Positions 11,079 to 22,543 of a stretch of 64,000 bases of DNA are shown piece after piece (position 1 is the first letter of the stretch; every line of letters begins with the position of its first letter). A program made the position numbers and the translations under genes. The stretch covers positions 8,928,001 to 8,992,000 of the forward strand of contig JBAIAC010000018.1 of NCBI GenBank assembly GCA_037349315.1, read 5' to 3'. Source of the DNA: Chelydra serpentina. Its lineage: Eukaryota; Chordata; Testudines; Chelydridae. Under the pieces are notes generated by a model. That model saw only the letters and a program-made list of their open reading frames with translations, made no database searches and was not told where the DNA came from.

Positions 11079-11890
11079 ACTTCTCTTTTGGTGCTTAAAC
11101 GTGGATTTGGGACCCAAACTTTTGACACCAATTGGCTCAATCTCTGTCCAAAAGCGGAAGCAAGTTTAATAGAAAACATCTACCATAGACTAGGAGATAA
11201 ACATGGAGTGTGGGGGGATGTTACTTTACTTCTTCAGGAGGAGGACTGGAAATGTTCACATTTGAAATCATATTCTTTTCTTTAGGCAAAAATATCACAC
11301 ACATGGGCATGATCAGAAAGTGGCATAGTGTCAGCTTTGGGCTGGCAGACCCTTGAGAGGCACATGGACATAACTGAACTGGGAAAAAAGTATTCAGGAA
11401 GAAAAGCCCCATGATTCTGGATCCTTGTTCCAAGAAGACAGAAATGTATCAGCCTGATGTGAAATATGTGGAAAATCCAAATTAAGCCTTGTAATTGTTA
11501 CCATTATACTGTAAGTGACATCACTGAGAAAATGAAATTTGCGACACACTGTCAGATTTGAATTTCTTAGGTCAGCATTTGGTTTGAACTTGTCAGATAT
11601 TTCCTGCTTCAGATAGGGAAATTTGAGGGGCGGGACTATTGTAAACATTGTCTATATATCTGGAAAGATTGGCGGGGCAACCACACTTTCCTTGCTACAT
11701 GTGATAAAGTAGATATAAAAACAGTCTTGTTCAATGCAAAACAAAGAAGAAAACAAATAATGTCGTTTGTGCCCAAACTATCTATCTAGTTAATGAATCT
11801 GTTTGCAGGCACATTCTGAGTTCACAAAGCTCACGTAGAGTAAGACACATAATCTTTCTCCTGTGTCTTAGATTGGCTGACCCTAATACC

Positions 11891-11908
11891 GGGGGGGGGG
11901 GGGGGGGG
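11891..11908 (+). repeat. Poly-G tract (18 G)
   Basis: Eighteen consecutive G residues, followed by further G-rich sequence to about 11931. No gene is seen around it. Confidence 0.9.
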
Positions 11909-13008
11909 AAACAGGGGGCGGGCGAGATCAGCAGAAGCTTATCTCACTTGTTTTTAGAGAGAGAACACTATTACCCACCCACAAAAATCATGAGATTTTT
12001 TACAAAAAAAATATATATGTGATGTTCTTTTGTGTTTTTTGCCTTTTGATATTTGGACTCACTTTTGTTTTTCTCTGCAACTATTAGGGCTAGACATTTT
12101 AATTTTAAATGAAACCTGAGATACTCATATAATCACGAGGCAGGGGCTATAAGAAAAACACTAAATATTGTGAGACTCACAATAAAATTGCTACACAGAC
12201 AGGGAGAAGCTGGTTTTAATCTGAGCTCTCTGATTTAATTGGCGAATCAGGGGAAAAAACCATAAATCCCCACAATATTTTATACCAATGTCTGTCTCTG
12301 GCATGCAGTGACCTTGGCTAGCACAATATTATTAGTATTAATTCCATCAGTTAGTGCAAAGCAACAGTGTTGTTTGTTTCATCAATATAGAGATCAAGGC
12401 AATTATATATTTTTGTACAATTGTGTTAAACTAGGGCCAAATAAAATTAATTACCCATAAACTGTATCTTGAAAATAGCATGTTTGGGAGACAGCAGCTT
12501 CCCCCCATCCATCTCTTTGGAATGTCACTTTAGAGGACTCTAAAAGAAAATGTCTTCTTGCAAAATCCCAAGAGAGATCAATCCATTATCATATTTCTTA
12601 CAGTTTAACAACAAAATATCTCTGACTACAATGTCCTAGCCCCACAACTCCTTTACATACAACATATTTGAATAAAAGATATAATGGAAGTCATGGTACT
12701 GCTTCTATGTACTCCTGTATGAATACAATTATGATGAAAGATAACTAAAATTTGATTTCTCGCCCCGATCCACATTTATTGTTGCAAAAGATTTGTATAT
12801 GGCTATTCTTTCGATACATAAACTTTGACCTCCCGTGGGCACATGGGAGAAAGAGCATATGACATTTGGCTTAAAATAAACAAAAGTGTGTTTTAACAAT
12901 GTTTTGAACAGTGACAACATTTGCTACTTCCAAAACCTAGAGGGGACCTAGGCTCCCAATTTAATTTCTCTTCAGCGGCTTTAGACATACATTTCACATT
13001 GTTTAAAG

Positions 13009-13398
13009 CAGGGGTTCTCAAACTTCATTGCACTGCGACCCCCTTCGGACAACAAAAATTACTACATAAACCCAGGAGGGGGGGCCGAAGCCTGAGCCCG
13101 CCCGAGCTCTGCCGCCCCAGGTGGGGGGAGGGGGAAATGTGCAGGGGGGGGCAAAGCCTGAGCCCCACTGCTGCAGGTGGGAGGGCCAAAGCCCAAGGGC
13201 TTCAGGCCCAGCCAGGGGGCCTGTAACCCGAGCCCTGCCACCCAGGATTGAAGCCCTTGGACTTCAGCTTCGGCCCAGGGTGGTGGGGCTTGGGCTTGGG
13301 CCCCGGGCCCCAGCAAGTCTAACGGCAGCCCTGGTGACTCCACTAAAACAGGGTCGCAACCCACTTTGGGGTCGCAACCCACAGTTGGAGAACTGCTG
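13009..13398. mobile_element. hAT MITE (390 bp) with 8-bp TSD
   Basis: Ends CAGGGGTTCTCAAACTT and CAGTTGGAGAACTGCTG are inverted repeats. Flanks GTTTAAAG (13001-13008) and GTCTAAAG (13399-13406) match at 7 of 8 positions. The GC-rich core with GGGTCGCAACCCAC repeats gives several spurious reading frames on both strands. Confidence 0.93.
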
Positions 13399-14573
13399 GT
13401 CTAAAGCAACAATAGGCAGTGCTATTTTGGCAGTGGGGCGGGAACAGGTCCCAGAGATATATCCATGTCCTCCTGAAAGAATGCTACAATAGGGCCTTTT
13501 CCACATACCAAGTCCAAATAAGTGGCACAGAGCACTAATGCCAGGGTGGACAGGAAATAATCCTTCCTTTTCCACCAGGTTGGTAGGGGAAGCTTTGGTG
13601 GTGGCTGTGGAGGTGCAGGTCAGGGCCATAAAAGATGTGAGGCAGAGTTCCTCTTTCTGCACAAGCACAGATGGCTTCCAAAGTTGCAGAACCATCATGG
13701 TTCCATTGCACAGAGAACACACGACTTGCACCAGTGTGCATCAGGGACAGTACATTTTATATAGCATCCAAGGAGGTTTGAGCAGCAGCAAGGGGAAAAA
13801 AAGCAAGGTGTGGCTAGTAGGTCTGCAACTATACAAGTCTGTTGGCCAAGACCCCTGTGTAGGGTGAATGTGGAGGTTGCAACAGCTCCAATGCTCCGCA
13901 GCTTACCAACACGGGAGAAGGAAGGATTCTTTCCTGTCTACCTTGGCAGATAAAGCAGATTTCCTCTCTGATACTAAATGTGATCTTTCTCTCACACTCA
14001 GTTCTCAAAGATGAGGGAAAATTGAAGCTAGTTATGAAAAAGTGTCAATTTTCCTCACAAAAGAGCTGCAGTTTCCTCTGTGGTCTTATCTTTCATTCCA
14101 GGCTATTCTAATTTGCAATATGCCCTTGGTAATGTATTTACTTAGCCTCAATTTAATTCCTCAGATTAAAGAGCTTCCTTTTAAAATAGGAACACTACCC
14201 AGCAGGGTGCTATTGAAAGAGTCTGGCAGAATCAGCCTTCCCAGCTCTGGAAGGGCTGAGGAGAGCTCTTTCTTCTCCTGACCCTCCTGATTCCACTATG
14301 CTTTATATAATGTTTGTGTTTCATTATGTATATATGCTAGAGATGGGCATAAAAGTATCACTCCCTAAACTTTGGGAGCAGTCAAAATCTGAACCTGGAC
14401 TCAATAAAAATTTGCTACTTTGGCACATTTCTAGTATAAATAGCTTTTTTTCAGCAACATTATTATATTCTATCTTTTATTTCCAGGCCCATCACATAAA
14501 TGCAAATCTCACGCAAGTGTGAACAGTTTTATTCGGAGCAGAATACCGATGTTGTGTAATTTACATCCCAACC

Positions 14574-15310
14574 TGTAGGATAATTATGAAATTAAAGAAG
14601 TAGGGTTTTCTTAACTTTGGTTAAGGAAATATATGTGTTGTGAAGAAAGGCCCTGATTAGCAAATAGAAGAAAGGTCTTGAAAGTAATAAAGCCAGAAGA
14701 AATGAAGTAGGGAGGATGTCTGGTTCAAAGAATAATGAATGAGATAAGGGGAAGTTTCTAAAAGGAAGGCCTCTGACTGAGAGGAAGAACTTCAGATGGT
14801 TTTAAATAAAACAAAGAGAATCTGTCTTAAAATGAGCCATCATAGCCCTTCCCAACCCACACACCAGTGTTAAATCCTATGTGAACCTGGGTGCAATGGA
14901 AAAACTGTTGGCAGTAAGAAGGAGGGGAGAAAAGGCCTTGGGAAGAAATGAGGATTCAAATCTTATCTGGATTAAGACTGAAAATAAGGGTGAACTGTCT
15001 CAAATTGGTTTTTAGCTAAAGTCGGTAATTGGCAATGACATCGCTTGTTTATTAAAGGGTATAAAAAGGAAACTCTTAAAGGGTTCATTGCTAATACCTT
15101 CCTAACAACACTGGAGCTGACCAATATGGGTCTAAGCACTCCTGGGTTTAGCACGTTGGTAAGTATCTTGGAGAAATGCTTATAAATGTTTTGTTATTGT
15201 ATGGCTGTAGTAAATTGCTTATTATTTAGACTTTTTAGGCCTGTTAGAGTAATTGTATAAGTACCATTTGGCCTTTGGATTTAATAAATAATTTATGGTT
15301 AAATTAGTGT
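14574..15310 (+). mobile_element. Possible solo LTR (unclassified)
   Basis: A TATA box (GGTATAAAAAGG, 15058-15069) is followed about 220 bases later by AATAAA (15283-15288) with no coding sequence between, which is the layout of an LTR promoter and poly(A) signal. I could not find ends or a target duplication. Confidence 0.3.
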
Positions 15311-15951
15311 TTGGTGGTTTCCATATTAATATTAATAATTTCAAATATTATGAATAATCCCAAGGCAACCCAATTCCTGTTAAAGTTGATGAAATTCCCA
15401 TTGGCATCATTGTAAATTGAACCAGAACCCTTAAGTATTATATTATTTAAATTATATAAAATTGTGAAAAATTTGATAGCTATACATGTTCATCAGCACC
15501 TCACCCCTGCAGGGTCAAGGCTAGAATGTACAAAAATTATTTTTGGGGAAAAATCAGCTATCTTAAATGGCCTTCATAATATTATGGTATATATGAGACT
15601 ATTTTTCTACTGCAGCATAGGCTTATAAAAAAATTAATGATATTTTCCATTTATGCAAGATCTAATATATTAATGATACTAAACCATTCTACTTGTAAAT
15701 GATATCCTCTTTCAAAAGCAAGTGAAGACTTTGAGGACAAAAAACAACCTAATTATCTACCAACAAATTATCTAAATTTTGTTGGTGAAGGCTAATGGAG
15801 TTTTTAATTTGATAGATCTTCAGAAATTATGAGTGTTAAATTGTAAATGATAAGATCTGAGAGTAGAACAGATGTAATCTAAACCAGGAGCTAAAAGTAG
15901 AACAATTAACAGGAAAATGATTCTTAGAGCTGAATAGCTAACGCAGCTAGA

Positions 15952-16025
15952 TCCTCAGCTGTTGTAAATTGGTGTAGCTCCACGGGCTTCAGTAAAGTTA
16001 TTCCAGTTTATACTAGCGAACAATC
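15952..16025 (+). repeat. Half copy of the palindromic AGATCCTCAGCTG repeat
   Basis: It begins CTAGATCCTCAGCTG, then GTAAATTGGTGTAGCTCCA and a TTCAGTAAAG centre. This resembles one arm of a palindromic sauropsid repeat whose other copies in this window are at 35925, 43799 and 59836. Confidence 0.5.
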
Positions 16026-16378
16026 TGGTGCTATGTATTCAGAGGATGAAGTAGGAATGTGAAGAATGAAAAAAGTGAGGAGCTGAGTGTAGAGGCCTTG
16101 GGAAAGAGAAAAAAGATTGTCTTTTTATTTAAACTAGAGAAATGGGATCCATGAGCCCCATGTTCTATTTCTGACACTGCCACACTGTGTTCCCTCTAAC
16201 CTGTGTGGTTGTGCAGCCGCCCAGGAGTGAATCAAGTGCCGCAGATTAGCAGAGCCGTGGCATGTGTTTAGGTGCCCCTCCCACCGCTGCTCTGCAGCTG
16301 CATTGCTCTTGCCCTCTGCCTTGGAGCCTCTGGCCAGCTGCTCCCGGGACCCTCCTGCTTGCTTTGCAGAGCGGGAAG

Positions 16379-16407
16379 GGCGGCGGCGGCGGCGGCGGGG
16401 GGGGCGG
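16379..16407 (+). repeat. (GGC)n trinucleotide repeat
   Basis: About seven GGC units followed by a G run, inside the hAT element. Confidence 0.95.
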
Positions 16408-16551
16408 TGCTGATGTCAGGATGTACCCCATCTCCACAGAGCGGGGGAGGGAGGACAGGGCTCAGGAGCAGGAGAGCTGCTGCGGTCTGAGCCTTCTGGT
16501 GTGAGTGCCTTAAAGAGACAGCACAGGGTCTCTCAGAGACTTCAGCAGCCA

Positions 16552-16780
16552 GCACACACACAATCTCTCTCTCTCACACACACTCACTCACTCTGTTTCT
16601 CTCACACACACATACACACGCATTCTGTCTCTGTCTCTCTCTGTCTCACACACACATGGTGTCTCACACAAACATACACTGTCTTTGTCTCATGCACACA
16701 CACACTGTCTCTGTCACACAAACACACACTCACTGTTTCTGTGTCTCTCTCACACACACACATATATTCTCTGTCACACA

Positions 16781-16826
<46 letters not shown>

Positions 16827-16965
16827 GTCTCTCTCACATACACATACACTGTCTCGGTCTCACACACATACACACACACTCACTGTCTCTGTCTGATATA
16901 CACCCACACATACACACACTGTCTCTGACACACACTCTCTGTTTCTTTTACACTCCCCTCCCAGT
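16552..16965 (+). repeat. CA/CT-rich compound microsatellite
   Basis: Alternating blocks of CACACA, CTCTCT and CTGTCT. A higher-order pattern of ACAC...CTGTCTCTGTC recurs roughly every 40-60 bases, so the block probably grew both by slippage and by duplication of larger units. Confidence 0.95.
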
Positions 16966-17396
16966 GGGAGTCCCAACACATGTGTTGTTGTTGTTGTTAC
17001 TTCTTGGTTCTTCCTGCAATGCGCATATATTCTCTGTAATACTATTCTTTCAAAGTTTAGGTATTTTAGTTTTTTTGACAGGTCTATGCCTTTCATAATT
17101 TTATTTCTCTTTAATTATTTGTGTAATCAATTATAAAATGCCTAACCTGTCCTGGCTGGAGTAATTAGCCCTATGGTAACTTTATAAATATATAAATATA
17201 TATATAAAATATAGGTTTTTTGTTTCTACTAGTGGTGCACATAATAAAATTCATTCCACACATGGATGGAAAAAATTAGAGGGAACGTTGCAGTGCCACA
17301 TACTTCCTATGTGACCTTGGCCAGTTCATTTAGGTCTCGGTTTCAAAAATGTCTGCTAATTTTGGCTGTCGCTACATTTGAGTGTTCAAACTAATA

Positions 17397-17670
17397 GGCA
17401 CTTCTACACTACAGACCTACACTACAACTGTACTGATGCATCTGCGCCACTGTGAGGTCTCCTGTGTAGCTGCTCTATGCCGATGGGAGAGAGCTCTCCC
17501 CTTGGAATAATTAAACCACCCCCAATAAGCGGCCATCGCTATGTTGGCAGGAGAACATCTCCCGCCGACATAGTGCTTTCCACGCTTCTGCTGGTGTCAC
17601 CGATGTATATTTTTCAAACCCCTGACTGACAGAAGTTTTACCGACAAAAGTGCTAGTGTAGACATACTGT
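17397..17670. mobile_element. DNA-transposon MITE with CTACACTA ends
   Basis: Left end CTTCTACACTA and right end TAGTGTAGACATACT are inverted repeats; the interior includes ACCGACAAAAGTGCTAGTG. This type recurs at 30535, 42591, 51515 and 54046. No convincing target duplication was found, so the superfamily is left open. Confidence 0.7.
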
Positions 17671-19789
17671 AAGACAACAATATGCCACGAAGTCAATTGA
17701 TAGTCAGCAGTGCTGAAAATCAAGCCCTGTGTGTCTCAGGTTGGGCACTCAAAAACGGACACAGTCAAAAGTAGAGGACATGTTTGAAAAAGAAGTCCTT
17801 GACTTCTCTATGCTTTACTGTCCCCATCTGTGAAATGGGGGGAAATGCTAATTGATCTCACTGGATGCTGGGAGGCCTAATCCATAAACTATTAATATTT
17901 GCAAAGTGGCTAGAGATATTCAGGTAGAATGGCACTATACAAGTAAATTTTTACTATGTGAATATTTTTGTTGCTGTGATAAAATCCTAGAAGGATAATA
18001 TATTAAAGTGATACTCAAAGGAAGAGACCTAACTTTGACCTAGATGAAAGAATTAACTATCTGGATACTCAGATATTCTCTGAGATAGAGATGTCAACGT
18101 GCAGAGTTTTTTAGCTCCTCAACGGAATAAGTCAAACAGACTGACATGACAGAAAGGGTAATTCATATGCACATGTAATGGGAGGAATGGGGCAAGGTAT
18201 TGCTAACAATCACAAAGGGAATTTGCATCCCAGATTTGTTAGCAGATCGCCTTCCTGATAAAACCCCTCTACGCTGCAAATTTTGTTTTGGAGGGTTGGT
18301 ATGTTTCAGAATAAATAACTGTGTTGAGTAGATTCCATTTTGGGTCTGAACTTTTCAAAGCAGATGAAATGAAAGATAAAGATGGTTAGTAAAACATGGA
18401 AATATGTGTGTGTAATATGCTATGATTAGACTTAAGATCAAACAAAGGTGAAGCATGAACGGAATGCTTTGAAAATGCTAATGTGGCAATGGGCTGGCTG
18501 TGTTGCATGTTGTGCCTATGGTATGAATCCAATGTTATCAATAAGAAAAATGAAAATATGGAATTGAGATGCTCCCTTTACACGTTACTGCTATCTGTGG
18601 AGAGCACACCTCACCATATACAAAACATTCCTGATATGAAGAATTCCAATTTCAGTAGGGTAATTTGTTGAGGTAGGTATGTAGCTATCCCTTCTTTTAA
18701 GTCTGGAGCCTGAGAAGATTTTAGCATCTGCGGCTCCAGGATTAGTCGATCGATTTCTATGATGATGTTAGAGTCAATGACTCATTTCAGGATGTGATGT
18801 GTTAGCCGTGGACAGAAGTTGGTCCAATAGAAAATATTACCTCACTCACCTTGTCTCTCTAATGAAGGCAATTGTGGTTTTGCCTAAAAGAGGGCTGTGG
18901 GATGGGCCTGATTGTGAAAGGAGTATGGATTTATTGGAAAGAAACAAGCTTTCCAGTTTCCAAGAGAAACATCAAGCATAGACTATTTACATGGAGCAAA
19001 CAAAGCTCTAACACTATGTAATTAGTTCACAAGCAAAGGCAGTGATGTATGGAACATTAATATGTTCAAATAGAGTGTTAGATAAATTTGCTCAGCAGGG
19101 GAAGGGTGAAGCAACAGAGAAAAAAGAAAATATTGAGTAGAATACAAGAACACAAGACATGAGCACACAGCTGCACTTTTAAGAGTTTCTTTTGTTAAAA
19201 TGAATGGAGTAGCTCAGTGGTAGAACAAATTAGTCACTTTCATTCTGTTTAAAACAGTAATTTTATATTGTAGAAAATGTATTGGATTAATCATTTCCTC
19301 TTTGTTTAAGAAAGGAGTGGTAATTAGGGCAGTGGGATCTTTACATGTTTTGCTTTGCAAAGAGGTTCCTGGCATCTACTGAACCCTGCAGTTCGGTTCT
19401 TGTGGGTTGGAGACAAATCACCCCATCAGGCTCATTTGAAGCTCTGACAAAATGCCCCTTCCTATCCTAGACTGAACCCTTGTGCCAAAGGGACCCCTTA
19501 CTACTCCCCAACAAGCCCTATAATGCCTCATGAATGGCCTGAGTGAAACCTTTTGAAATCAGCCAAAAGATTCCCACTGTTTTTCTTTATTAAGCCCTAA
19601 GCCATCTAAAGGTCTAATGAAATACGTTATGGGGGTTGTAGGAAGGAGTGGTAGTAATGGAGCGTAATTCAGGGAGGAAGGTTCACTCGCTTCTAACTTT
19701 TGTAGTTACAGGCTCTGGCTAGTTCGAGGCTCAATACAAGTATTTCACACAGCTCTAGTTATAATTGCCTGCTTTCACATGAAATATCA

Positions 19790-20500
19790 TAGCCCTAGAG
19801 TGAGGGGATATGCACGCCACACCAGCCCTGAGAGGCCAGTTAGGTTATTCTCCCTCACCTGAGAGAAGGAGGGCCAGAGTTAATTGAGAATGAAGCCCAG
19901 CTGGGGAAAGGGGTGGGACAATCATATAAAACCAGGAAGCTGAAAACCAGAGGGGGCTGCAGTGGAAGGAGGTTCTAGTCACTTCCTGGGATGGGATGGG
20001 GGGGGTTCAGTGACAAGAAGGAAGTCTAGGGGGAGCGTAAGGCCTGAGTGCCTATCCTGGAGTAAGCAGTCTGGTAAGAAGCTAGGAGGGGGCGAAGTAG
20101 CCATCAGGAGCAGAGTAAGCTTCTGGGGCAAAAAGAGATAGGGAGGCTTGGCAGGAGGGAGCCTAGGGATGAGTAATGAAGACTTTGATTGCTAGTTATA
20201 AGTTCCTTAGGTTAGAACCCAGAGTAGCGGATGGGCTGGGCTCCCCTGCTAGCTACTGATATAGAGGCATTGACCCCTGAGCTGGGATTAAACGCTATCT
20301 GGAGATGGCCTTTGGACTCTTGTTCTATTGGATTTTGTAACTTGAAAAGGGGTGTATGCCTGGGCTGGAGGGCTGAGTTTTGGGGCGAGAGACCACTGCG
20401 GTAATGGAGCAACTGTCAGCAGGGGATGCCATATGGGGAGAGAGCTGCCATGCCTGCCCATGAGGAAACGCTCTTGTGGTGAGTGAACCTCTTCATATGT
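19790..20500 (+). mobile_element. LTR-like segment with TATA box
   Basis: A GC-moderate block with CATATAAAACC at about 19925 and no coding sequence. Its end (CCATGAGGAA...GTGGTGAGTGAACC) resembles that of the segment at 44150-44774 (CCATGAAGAAGTG...GTGGTGAGTAAACCC). The shared end supports one LTR family, but boundaries and target duplications were not found. Confidence 0.45.
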
Positions 20501-22284
20501 AGGCACGAGTTAAATACAAAGTAGAAACCTGAATCTCCAGACTAGGAAATTCAGAACGTAAGTTAAGATACTTATGTCAAACTTTGTGCATTTATTTCTC
20601 TGGAGGTCTTGTTTTGCTTTATCAGAAATATGAATAAGGTGTGTGTGGGGGGGAAACCAGTTATATACACACACACATCTCTCTTTCCAATACCAGTGTC
20701 CTGCTTCTGATGCCAGTGTTGCCCCTCTGCTGAGTCATAGCAAATTCTGGGGCCTTGCAGGTTGGCTTTGGAGTGAAGGAGAAATGACTGATGCAGAGTG
20801 TGGCTATATCCAAACACACACATCCTGGAACAGAGGCATCACAAATAGCACACAAGCAAATCACTCTTCAGAAATCTTAGCCTACACACCAGCACTTGGT
20901 TCCTGGAAAACTACTCCAAATCCAGAGAGCAAACTCTCTATCTGCCACCGCTTCCTCCAAGGACTACTGCATATAAAAAGCTAATGAGAATACGGCACTT
21001 CTTCAAGGAGCAAAAACTTCTTTGCATACTAGGAAAATGGACTTCTAAGATATGTGTAACATTGCTATCTGGTGACTCCTTTCATAATAATGTGTTTATG
21101 AACCTTGGAAAAAGTGAGAGAATTATTATTGAAAGGTTAACAGTACGTTACTTGTAGTGATTTTTTTTCAGGGTGTGTTAATAGTATAAATACCCATGAA
21201 AAGAAATAAATTAAAACTGAGATGCTACCTTTCATTATGCACATAAATACCCAAAGCTTTTTATCCTGGGAGTCTTCAACATCCATGCTGACAAAGTCAG
21301 ACTTCAACACATGGCTTCCTTACAAGCCTACATGGTGGTTGTGGGAGGAAAACTAGATGTTTTACTTCTCCTCTCTTAGAGGCTGCTAAATTTACACATT
21401 GAACTGATTTTGACTGTGAATAATTTAATTAATCCAAAATGTCTTCTCTTCATCCTCAACTTCTGAACCCAGCACCTCTTGCTGCAATGAACTATCAGCT
21501 TCACAGAGGAGATCACCTTAGTCTGGGATGGCTTGTATGGGTTCCAGTGACTTCATACTGAACACAGAATTTGATAAAGCACATCCGTCCAAGAACTTGA
21601 CTTAGTCACACAACAGAGAGTCCTAGAAGTACTGAAGGAAATCCACACCACTTGAGACTTTGATCAATGCCCTTCTTGATAATTAATGATACCTGGGACA
21701 GTGAAGAATAACCTGTACTGTGTGGATACTAATACACACAACCATTAAAACGTAGTTACGGGTATGTGTTTTTGAGTCTCAGAACCTTGATTTGAATAGC
21801 TTCTAGTCATATGGGACATCTACACCTCTGCAAAAGAAACTGTTTGTTTAATGTCAGTCCTTGGGTAGCATTTCCCCCCCCAGTGTTTTAAATTTGATGC
21901 TTTGGCATATGGCTCTTATATTTTTTTTCTTAACATTGTTTTCTTGACATGCTAATTATATTGTATTTTATTTCAGTGCTGTTTCCTAAGTGCCCTGGCA
22001 CACTACATGGAAGTGATTTATAAATAAAATAGTGGTAAAGTAACCTTTGCATTTCTATAGTGCCTTTCTATAGTGAGGGGAAATCAAATATATAACAGTA
22101 ATGAACAAAGACTTGTAGCACCTCTGTGAGGTAGGCATGAGAAACCTATCATTTTACCCACTGCTGAAATGCATATGTGTCTGATGTGGAATGTGACACC
22201 TGTTTAACAGCACTTACACATCAGTTTAAGACAGGAAGTGAAGAATATAACATATCCAATTGATAATGTTGGAGTTATTTAGAT

Positions 22285-22543
22285 TGGCAGAATTGAATTG
22301 CTGGTGTTTAAAAGAGAACTGGATAAATTCATGGAGGTTAAGTCCATTAATGGCTATTAGCCAGAATGGGTAAGGAATGGTGTCCTTAGCCTCTGTTTGT
22401 CAGAGGGGGGTGATGGATGGCAGGAGAGAGATCCTGTTGGGTCCACTCACTCCGGGTCACCTGGCATTGGCCACGGTCGGCGGACAGGATACCGGATCTT
22501 TGGTCTGACCCAGTACAGCCTTTCTTATGTTTCTTATGTTTAA
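22285..22543 (+). mobile_element. CR1 LINE 3' end
   Basis: It starts in a diverged ORF2 C-terminus (GAACTGGATAAATTCATGG, then GGCTATTAGCC). It ends with GGTCTGACCCAGTACAGCC and TTCTTATGTTTCTTATG. Sense orientation relative to the plus strand; 5' truncated. Confidence 0.9.

Larger units (their letters stand above)
16183..17290. mobile_element. hAT element (1.1 kb) expanded by simple repeats
   Basis: Ends CACTGTGTTCCCTCTAA and TTAGAGGGAACGTTG match those of the 206-bp MITE at 10766-10971. Flanks CACTGCCA (16175-16182) and CAGTGCCA (17291-17298) match at 7 of 8. The interior holds a GGC trinucleotide run (16379-16407), about 410 bases of CA/CT-rich sequence (16552-16965) and a GTT run near 16984-16998. 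No transposase is encoded; all frames here are repeat products. Confidence 0.88.

Noticed and set aside
13264..13867. 155-codon minus frame and 109-codon plus frame
   Set aside because: The first overlaps a hAT MITE and the second has no recognisable motif or gene context. Both look like chance frames.
16501..17098. Ser-Leu-Thr-His and Cys-Val repeat frames
   Set aside because: They are translations of the CA/CT microsatellite.
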